DNA from: Vulcanisaeta sp. MG_3 | Lineage (GTDB): Archaea > Thermoproteota > Thermoprotei > Thermoproteales > Thermocladiaceae | NCBI GenBank assembly: GCA_001516765.1 | Contig: LOCH01000158.1 | Location: 1-6,460 of the forward strand | Direction: 5' to 3' | Length of the DNA stretch: 6,460 nucleotides | Position numbers and translations under genes: made by a program | The notes under the pieces: model-generated | Told to the model about the DNA's origin: nothing | What the model saw: the letters and a program-made list of their open reading frames with translations, nothing else | Database searches by the model: none | In this document: piece after piece, positions 1-6,460 of the stretch | How positions within the stretch are numbered: the stretch's first letter is position 1 | Layout: each line of letters opens with the position of its first letter

Positions 1-338
1 ATTAACCAACTCATGGGTAATCCCATGGCGCCTTGATAAGCTAATGTCGACTCCATGTACCTCTCGCTGATGACTAGGTAGTCCTTATCGAGCATGGGCT
101 TTACCTCACCATAATAGTGCTGAACCCTGTCGGCAACAAAGAGTAGTGCGAATACGGAGGGATGGGCAACTCCTGAGTTTGGTTTGAGAAGCCAATCCCT
201 AATCAATCTACCAATGGGTGATTGACTGGGTTCAGACGTTACATGAACTGCAAAACCACGGCTAACCAGTCTATCTCGCAACCTAGTTATTACTGTGGAT
301 TTACCGGAACCATCGATACCCTCGATGGCAATGAACAT
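1..338 (-). CDS. tmk: Thymidylate kinase (dTMP kinase), N-terminal part, cut by window edge
   Basis: Phosphorylates dTMP to dTDP with ATP, in the cytoplasmic dTTP pathway. I translated the 112 codons visible from an ATG at 338. The start is MFIAIEGIDGSGKST, with the P-loop at residues 7-15. An E-P pair (36-37) lies in the usual dTMP-binding stretch, D70-R71 matches the family DR motif, and residues 92-104 (E-R-Y then S-T-L-A-Y-Q-G-A) match the family DRYxxSxxAYQGA block, with Glu in place of the usual Asp. The family is about 200 residues long, so roughly the C-terminal half, including the LID region, lies beyond position 1. The ATG is supported by a TATA-like box about 30 bases upstream, giving an mRNA with almost no leader. 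It is divergent from the membrane-protein gene at 404 and shares its promoter region. No frameshift is seen. Identification is secure from motifs. Confidence 0.93.
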   Translation of the reverse strand, partial: MFIAIEGIDGSGKSTVITRLRDRLVSRGFAVHVTSEPSQSPIGRLIRDWLLKPNSGVAHPSVFALLFVADRVQHYYGEVKPMLDKDYLVISERYMESTLAYQGAMGLPMSWL

Positions 339-363
339 ACTTACTAGACAATGCGTGAGTATG

Positions 364-373
364 CTTTAAATAA
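364..373. promoter_or_regulatory. Shared TATA box of a divergent promoter (tmk / gene at 404)
   Basis: The 65-base gap between two divergent starts (338 minus, 404 plus) has one AT-rich element, CTTTAAATAA on plus and TTATTTAAAG on minus. Its centre is about 30 bases before the tmk ATG and about 36 before the ATG at 404. With the archaeal TATA centre about 26 bases before the transcript start, leaders would be about 4 and 10 bases. TGAGT (356-360) and ACTCA (373-377) form 5-base inverted arms around it. The use in both directions is inferred. Confidence 0.6.
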
Positions 374-403
374 CTCATCTCCCTACGTAGCGCACGTGAT
401 AGG

Positions 404-892
404 ATGAGGAAGGGATTATTAATAATAGGTGTTTCGCTCATAGTGCTTGCTGCAATCATATTCTTTGTAGGTACATATTTAAGTTCAGGTATAACTGGTA
501 GTGTGGAATCTCTCGTAACCGAGGTACCGCATATAACGACTGTAGGTCCCAGCGTCTCAATACCAATTACTAACGTGAGTGAGTACACGGCAGTAATGGT
601 CATATATAACGATTCACTTGGAAGACCGTTGCAGGTAATTACCCCAGGACCTGGTACGTTGGAGACTAATGTCGTTTATGGTAAATACATAATCATCTAC
701 GCGCCAGAGGTTAGTTCTGGGGAGTTGAGGCTAATGAACAATTATAGCGAGGTCGTAACCGTATACTATACTTACGGTACAGTAAACGTAAGCTCATTAG
801 CACCTCTAGTACTTTCTGTGTTGATCGCCCTAGGATTAGGAATAGCAGGCGTTGTGTTACTGATACTTGGTGCCTTAATGAAGGGTCGATGA
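404..892 (+). CDS. Small two-membrane-segment protein with presumed external domain, function unknown
   Basis: I do not recognise this 162-residue protein. Residues 4-26 form a strongly hydrophobic segment after a basic M-R-K start, which suggests the N-terminus is inside. Residues 133-158 form a second Gly/Leu/Ile/Val-rich segment ending in K-G-R, also inside. The roughly 105 residues between would lie outside the cell; they are rich in Val, Thr, Tyr and Ser, look beta-strand rich, and carry four N-x-S sequons (Asn 57, 69, 113 and 128), consistent with archaeal surface glycosylation. The first segment could instead be an uncleaved signal anchor. There are no cysteines and no catalytic motif that I can see. 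The ATG at 404 follows the shared TATA box by a spacing that leaves a leader of about 10 bases; GTGAT at 396-400 is too close to act as a good ribosome site. It ends 127 bases before the inositol-phosphate synthase, which has its own promoter. The coding call is good, the function open. Confidence 0.8.
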   Translation: MRKGLLIIGVSLIVLAAIIFFVGTYLSSGITGSVESLVTEVPHITTVGPSVSIPITNVSEYTAVMVIYNDSLGRPLQVITPGPGTLETNVVYGKYIIIYAPEVSSGELRLMNNYSEVVTVYYTYGTVNVSSLAPLVLSVLIALGLGIAGVVLLILGALMKGR

Positions 893-989
893 ATAGTAAG
901 GCTTAATCGCAGTTTTATGATTAACTTAGGTTTTCAATTTCCAAGCGATCCAAGAATTTAATTGTGTGGTCGTACTTTCGGTAGAAATG

Positions 990-998
990 TTTATTAAT
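990..998 (+). promoter_or_regulatory. TATA box for inositol-1-phosphate synthase (leaderless)
   Basis: TTTATTAAT is centred about 26 bases before the ATG at 1020, the archaeal TATA-to-start distance, so the transcript probably begins at or within a base or two of the ATG. A purine-rich GTAGAAA stretch (981-987) just upstream could be the TFB recognition element. No Shine-Dalgarno sequence lies before the ATG, which agrees with a leaderless mRNA. Confidence 0.65.
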
Positions 999-1019
999 AG
1001 CTGTTAATATTACGTAACA

Positions 1020-2084
1020 ATGAAATCGAGTATTAGGGTTGCAGTAGCTGGTGTCGGTAATACAGCATCGGCATTTGTGCAAGGGCTCAAGTATTGTGAG
1101 ATGGAGCAAAACCCAATTGGGTTAGCCTTTCAACGAATTGGGCCCTATGAGGCTAAGGATATTAAGGTTGTTGCGGCTTTCGATGTTGACTCACGTAAGG
1201 TTGGTAAGGACCTTGGTGAGGCCATATTTACGCCGCCAAACAATGCACCTAGGGTTGTTGATGTCGGTAAACTCGGTGTTGTTGTTAAGGCAGGGCCTTT
1301 GCTTGATGGTGTTGCCGAACAGTTGAGGAATTCGTTCATACCCATTGTTGAGGGTTCTATTGAGGATGTGGTTAGGGAGTTAGAGAGTACAAATGCCCAT
1401 GTTCTGGTTAATTACTTACCCACTGGTGCCCAGAGGGCTAGTGAGGCGTATGCTGAGGCTGCCCTTAGGAGTAGGGTTGCGTTTGTGAATGCTATGCCAT
1501 CCGTGATAGCCACATCCAAGGTTTGGCAGTCAAGGTTCGAGGAGGCTAGGTTACCCCTTGCTGGTGATGATGTTCAGAACCAGCTTGGTGCTACAGTATT
1601 GCATAAGACCCTGGTTAGGCTATTAGCCCTTAGGGGCGTTAGGATAGAGGGTACGTATCAACTGAATGTTGGCGGTACACCAGACTTCCTAAACCTGATG
1701 TATAGGAAGGGTCAGAAGGAGAGGACTAAGACGGAGGCCGTTAAGAGGATGGCTGAGGGTGAGGATTTTGATGCCTACATATCGCCAGTCGCCTACATAG
1801 GCTTCCTGGGTAGTAGGAAGATTGCTCATATGCTCATTGAGGCTAGGGGTTTCGCAAACGTGCCAATTAGGATTAGGGTTGACCTGGAGGTTTACGACCC
1901 ATTCAACAACACTGGGGTCATGATCGACATAGTCAGGACAGTGAAGTTGGCAATGGATAGGGAAATCGGTGGTCCACTGATTAGTTTATCAGCCTGGGCC
2001 TTCAAGAACCCGCCAGTTCATGCACCGCCAGAGATTGCGTATCAATGGCTTATAGAGTTTATAGAGGGTGGGCGTGATAGGTGA
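1020..2084 (+). CDS. myo-Inositol-1-phosphate synthase (archaeal/actinobacterial type)
   Basis: Converts D-glucose 6-phosphate to L-myo-inositol 1-phosphate with an internal NAD+ redox cycle. In archaea the product feeds inositol phospholipid head groups and, in some hyperthermophiles, di-myo-inositol phosphate. The 354 residues match the short archaeal/mycobacterial form rather than the ~500-residue eukaryotic form. The Rossmann loop GVGNTASAF is at 11-19, GDDVQNQLGAT at 182-192, the catalytic-domain block N216-x-G-G to A240-V241, then S265-R-K-I-A-H270 and S324-A-W-A-F-K-N-P-P332. Lys 233, 237, 267 and 329 line up by context and spacing with the four catalytic lysines known in yeast and Archaeoglobus enzymes. 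The usual GDDxKS is GDDVQN here. The ATG at 1020 fits a leaderless TATA promoter. The gene converges on the KaiC-like gene with a 31-base gap that has T-rich patches but no hairpin terminator that I can see. Confidence 0.94.
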   Translation: MKSSIRVAVAGVGNTASAFVQGLKYCEMEQNPIGLAFQRIGPYEAKDIKVVAAFDVDSRKVGKDLGEAIFTPPNNAPRVVDVGKLGVVVKAGPLLDGVAEQLRNSFIPIVEGSIEDVVRELESTNAHVLVNYLPTGAQRASEAYAEAALRSRVAFVNAMPSVIATSKVWQSRFEEARLPLAGDDVQNQLGATVLHKTLVRLLALRGVRIEGTYQLNVGGTPDFLNLMYRKGQKERTKTEAVKRMAEGEDFDAYISPVAYIGFLGSRKIAHMLIEARGFANVPIRIRVDLEVYDPFNNTGVMIDIVRTVKLAMDREIGGPLISLSAWAFKNPPVHAPPEIAYQWLIEFIEGGRDR

Positions 2085-2112
2085 TTGTTTGCAGTCATTT
2101 ATTAAGGTGAAT

Positions 2113-2123
2113 TGATTAAATCA
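2113..2123. repeat. 11-base perfect palindrome TGATTAAATCA at a gene end
   Basis: TGATT-A-AATCA is symmetric around position 2118 and covers the TAA stop of the KaiC-like gene. The identical 11 bases occur at 6162-6172 inside the promoter of the zinc-finger gene. In AT-rich DNA a shared 11-mer can arise by chance, so the role here is doubtful. Confidence 0.4.
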
Positions 2124-2880
2124 TCAGGGCATAAAATGGTATATGCACGTCCTTTAATGGTCCCTTAACCACAATACCAATCTTTGGTTGTATCTCAACC
2201 TCGAGTATCGTGGGTTGTACAGCCTGCCACCTCATCTTCCTAATGAATAGGTAGCGCTTAAATTCGCCCTCAGTTGTCTGCGCAAGTCCCATTACGAAAA
2301 CTCCAGCGGCTAGGAACTCCTCAACACCATATCTAGAAATCATTCTGGCTCCCGTGGGTATTTCCGTGGTTATAATCGTGGTCACGCCAACCTCCCTCTC
2401 AATACCCATAACAAGTGCCCTAATGTACTCCCTAAGCACCTGGACATCCTTCTCAAGCGTGACCAGCGGTGCTATCGGGTCGATGACGAGTCTCTGGGCC
2501 TCCAGGGATTTTGCGTAGTCGGCTATTGTGTACACCAGGGACTTAGCGACGGTTATTGGGTCCTTCTCCCTAATCTTCTCTATTATGTCCATCTCGGGAA
2601 TTAGTACCTCGAGGTATCCCTGCTCCCTAAGGGCCTCCAGGTCCCAACCAAACCTTTTAACACCGTTCATTAATTGATCGTAGGTTTCGTCGACGGACAC
2701 GTATATTCCAGGCTCGCCATACCTGTAAATGCCATTGATGAGGAAGGATAGCGATAAAAGGGTTTTACCCGTACCTGTCTCACCGCTTATTAAGTACGTC
2801 CTACCCCTGATCAAACCACCACCAACGGCTTCGTCAAGCCCTGGTATTCCCGTGGGGACTAAATCATAATATAACGACAT
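2116..2880 (-). CDS. Single-domain KaiC/RadA-like ATPase
   Basis: A 254-residue RecA-superfamily ATPase of the KaiC-like group, the single-domain form common in archaea. Bacterial clock KaiC has two such domains; the archaeal single-domain proteins mostly lack a defined role and are thought to act in signalling. The family opening V8-P-T-G-I-P-G-L-D16 is followed by the Walker A loop GETGTGKT at 33-40. The catalytic acidic pair is D64-E65 within S-V-D-E-T, where KaiC usually has E-E. Walker B is R130-L-V-I-D134. The block around T172-E-I-P-T to G185-V-E-E-F and the R214-K-M-R217 element near the end of the core are typical. The ATG at 2880 is supported by a TATA box centred about 26 bases upstream, so the mRNA is probably leaderless. 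It lies 72 bases downstream of OFOR beta in the same direction; read-through from that operon is possible. No KaiA, KaiB or kinase gene is in the window. Confidence 0.9.
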   Translation of the reverse strand: MSLYYDLVPTGIPGLDEAVGGGLIRGRTYLISGETGTGKTLLSLSFLINGIYRYGEPGIYVSVDETYDQLMNGVKRFGWDLEALREQGYLEVLIPEMDIIEKIREKDPITVAKSLVYTIADYAKSLEAQRLVIDPIAPLVTLEKDVQVLREYIRALVMGIEREVGVTTIITTEIPTGARMISRYGVEEFLAAGVFVMGLAQTTEGEFKRYLFIRKMRWQAVQPTILEVEIQPKIGIVVKGPLKDVHIPFYALMI

Positions 2881-2900
2881 CGGTAATAATGCAGACAGGG

Positions 2901-2910
2901 TTGTTATAAA
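2901..2910 (-). promoter_or_regulatory. TATA box for the KaiC-like gene (leaderless)
   Basis: On the minus strand this reads TTTATAACAA. Its centre is about 26 bases before the ATG at 2880, the expected archaeal distance for a transcript starting at the start codon. It gives the KaiC-like gene its own promoter although the OFOR genes upstream point the same way. Confidence 0.65.
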
Positions 2911-2952
2911 GATTGCGGGTAGAGTGTTGTTTTTATGGAAAGGCCGGCAGGT

Positions 2953-5779
<2,827 letters not shown>

Positions 5780-5807
5780 TACCAGTCACTGCGACCGATT
5801 AACGAGG

Positions 5808-5823
5808 CTGATTTAAATATCAG
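5808..5823 (-). promoter_or_regulatory. OFOR operon TATA box inside a 16-base inverted repeat
   Basis: CTGAT-TTAAAT-ATCAG has perfect 5-base arms. The TATA-like element (minus strand ATATTTAAAT, 5811-5820) sits within it, centred about 36 bases before the alpha ATG, leaving a leader of about 10 bases. A protein bound to the arms would cover the TATA box, so this may be a repressor site as well as the promoter. The promoter is fairly likely; the operator role is inferred. Confidence 0.55.
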
Positions 5824-5853
5824 ACCTTTACTCCATTTTAACTGAATAAGCCA

Positions 5854-6153
5854 CTAACTAACCATAGGAACTTCCTCGGCCGCCACCTCATCTCTCATGA
5901 ATTCATTAGTCAGTAAATGCCCACGTTTAGCATGTTCGAGGGCCTCATTAAGGTCAAATATTGGTTGCCTACAATCAACACAATAAACCCAACCAAACGT
6001 TGATAAAGCATTCCTAATTCGCTCCTCGGTATCTCTGGCGTATTGACCATATTTAGCACCCTCATCCCGAGTTACAACAATACCACGCGATTTCAAGTAC
6101 CCAAACCATGTGTGAATTGCATGGGGTATGAATTCCTCACCCTCATCAGTCAT
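5854..6153 (-). CDS. Small C2H2 zinc-finger-like protein, function unknown
   Basis: A 99-residue protein I cannot name. Cys58-x2-Cys61-x12-His74-x4-His79 fits the classical C2H2 finger spacing. Hydrophobic Ile65/Phe66 and Ala71/Leu72 fall at or one residue beside the usual core positions, so the fold is plausible but not textbook. The segment before it (about 11-55, with T15-W-F-G-Y, a basic patch around 21-29, and E43-E-R-I-R-N) looks helical; residues 83-99 form an acidic tail. Single-finger archaeal proteins of this kind may bind DNA, RNA or protein. The ATG at 6153 is about 26 bases from a TATA box, indicating a leaderless mRNA. It is upstream of and co-directional with the OFOR operon (74-base gap, no clear terminator between), and its promoter contains a palindrome that could be an autoregulatory site. 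Coding status is well supported; function is inferred only. Confidence 0.82.
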   Translation of the reverse strand: MTDEGEEFIPHAIHTWFGYLKSRGIVVTRDEGAKYGQYARDTEERIRNALSTFGWVYCVDCRQPIFDLNEALEHAKRGHLLTNEFMRDEVAAEEVPMVS

Positions 6154-6160
6154 ACATTTA

Positions 6161-6173
6161 GTGATTAAATCAC
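6161..6173. promoter_or_regulatory. Operator-like palindrome between TATA box and zinc-finger gene start
   Basis: GTGATT-A-AATCAC is a perfect inverted repeat with 6-base arms. It directly abuts the TATA box (6174-6183) and ends 8 bases before the ATG at 6153, so it spans the presumed initiation region. That position is typical for archaeal repressor sites. The binding protein is unknown; the zinc-finger protein itself is one candidate. Confidence 0.5.
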
Positions 6174-6183
6174 TTAATTATAA
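6174..6183 (-). promoter_or_regulatory. TATA box for the zinc-finger gene (leaderless)
   Basis: On the minus strand this reads TTATAATTAA, centred about 26 bases before the ATG at 6153. This is the expected distance for transcription starting at the start codon, and it supports that start over any internal one. Confidence 0.65.
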
Positions 6184-6407
6184 GGGTTTCTAATTCTCTA
6201 ACCTAATAAAAAATTATAAATTCTAATAAATACCTATAACTGGGTTAATATGTTTTTATGACATTGATCGCATTATAATTCTTGATTTTGGCAGATACAG
6301 CTAATGACCAGCTAAATTCCTGAAAAATTTATGCATTAAGCGGTACTATTATTGATTTTTGGGTACCTACGATTAATTACTTAGTAAATTACGCACCATT
6401 TTGCATT

Positions 6408-6460
6408 ATGTACATTGACACGGACCCAACCAAGGTGCATGCTTCTCATAACTCTTCTCA
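6408..6460 (+). CDS. Possible start of a gene running off the right edge
   Basis: From the ATG at 6408 the frame stays open to the window end and begins M-Y-I-D-T-D-P-T-K-V-H-A-S-H. Only 17 full codons are visible, so this is weak. A TATA-like TTAGTAAATT (6381-6390) lies roughly 23 bases upstream, close to leaderless spacing. Minus-strand frames are also open from the edge (two of them, ending near 6383 and 6409), so the tail of a minus-strand gene is an alternative. I cannot assign a family. Confidence 0.3.
   Translation, partial: MYIDTDPTKVHASHNSS

Larger units (their letters stand above)
6154..6460. other. AT-rich non-coding stretch with promoter elements and a short repeat
   Basis: About 300 bases with no confirmed gene. 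The left end holds the zinc-finger gene promoter. CTAATAAA occurs at 6203-6210 and again at 6223-6230, exactly 20 bases apart, in very AT-rich DNA. GGTACC (6362-6367) is a lone palindrome. No tRNA, C/D-box RNA or CRISPR-like repeat is visible. The right end may hold the first codons of another gene. Confidence 0.5.

Noticed and set aside
301..603. Open frame of 100 codons on the minus strand
   Set aside because: It overlaps the P-loop start of thymidylate kinase and the membrane-protein gene in other frames, and its translation shows no domain.
921..1109. Minus-strand frame with several cysteines across the synthase promoter
   Set aside because: It covers the synthase start and promoter; the Cys pattern is irregular and there is no matching promoter.
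2085..2115. Bidirectional terminator between convergent genes
   Set aside because: There are short T-rich patches on the plus strand but no hairpin and no T-run on the minus strand, so I do not call a terminator.
6154..6460. Small RNA, tRNA or CRISPR leader in the AT-rich gap
   Set aside because: No cloverleaf, C/D-box pair or regularly spaced repeat could be found by eye.

Overview
The window looks like a chromosomal segment of a thermophilic archaeon of the Thermoproteota (crenarchaeal) type, possibly a Vulcanisaeta/Caldivirga-like member of the Thermoproteales. The reasons are: the archaeal-style inositol-1-phosphate synthase; a 2-oxoacid:ferredoxin oxidoreductase built as a fused gamma-alpha subunit plus beta; a single-domain KaiC/RadA-like ATPase; TATA-box promoters placed about 26 bases before start codons (leaderless or nearly leaderless mRNAs); and a strong Shine-Dalgarno sequence only in front of an internal operon gene. 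The genus is an inference and is not firm.

Layout, left to right. (1) 1-338, minus strand: N-terminal 112 residues of thymidylate kinase, cut by the window edge. (2) 339-403: a 65-base divergent promoter with one central TATA-like box that seems to serve both directions. (3) 404-892, plus: a small unrecognised protein with a membrane segment at each end and a presumed external domain. (4) 1020-2084, plus: myo-inositol-1-phosphate synthase with its own promoter. (5) 2116-2880, minus, convergent with the synthase: KaiC-like ATPase. (6) 3890-5779 and 2953-3900, minus: OFOR alpha (gamma-alpha fusion) and beta, overlapping by 11 bases, clearly one operon. (7) 5854-6153, minus: a 99-residue protein with a C2H2-type zinc-finger signature, upstream of the OFOR operon and in the same direction. 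(8) 6154-6460: AT-rich non-coding DNA with the promoter of the zinc-finger gene, an operator-like palindrome, a short direct repeat, and possibly the first codons of another gene running off the right edge.

How the genes fit together: OFOR oxidises pyruvate, 2-oxoglutarate or related 2-oxoacids to acyl-CoA and reduces ferredoxin, a central reaction of this metabolism. The co-directional zinc-finger and KaiC-like genes flank it on either side, 74 and 72 bases away, each with its own TATA box, so a functional link is possible but unproven. Inositol-1-phosphate synthase feeds archaeal inositol phospholipids and, in some hyperthermophiles, di-myo-inositol phosphate. Thymidylate kinase belongs to dTTP synthesis.

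No mobile element, CRISPR array, tRNA or rRNA was seen. The genes are mostly ordinary. The most notable material is regulatory: inverted repeats that sit on or beside TATA boxes at three promoters, two of them with related half-sites, next to a small candidate DNA-binding protein.
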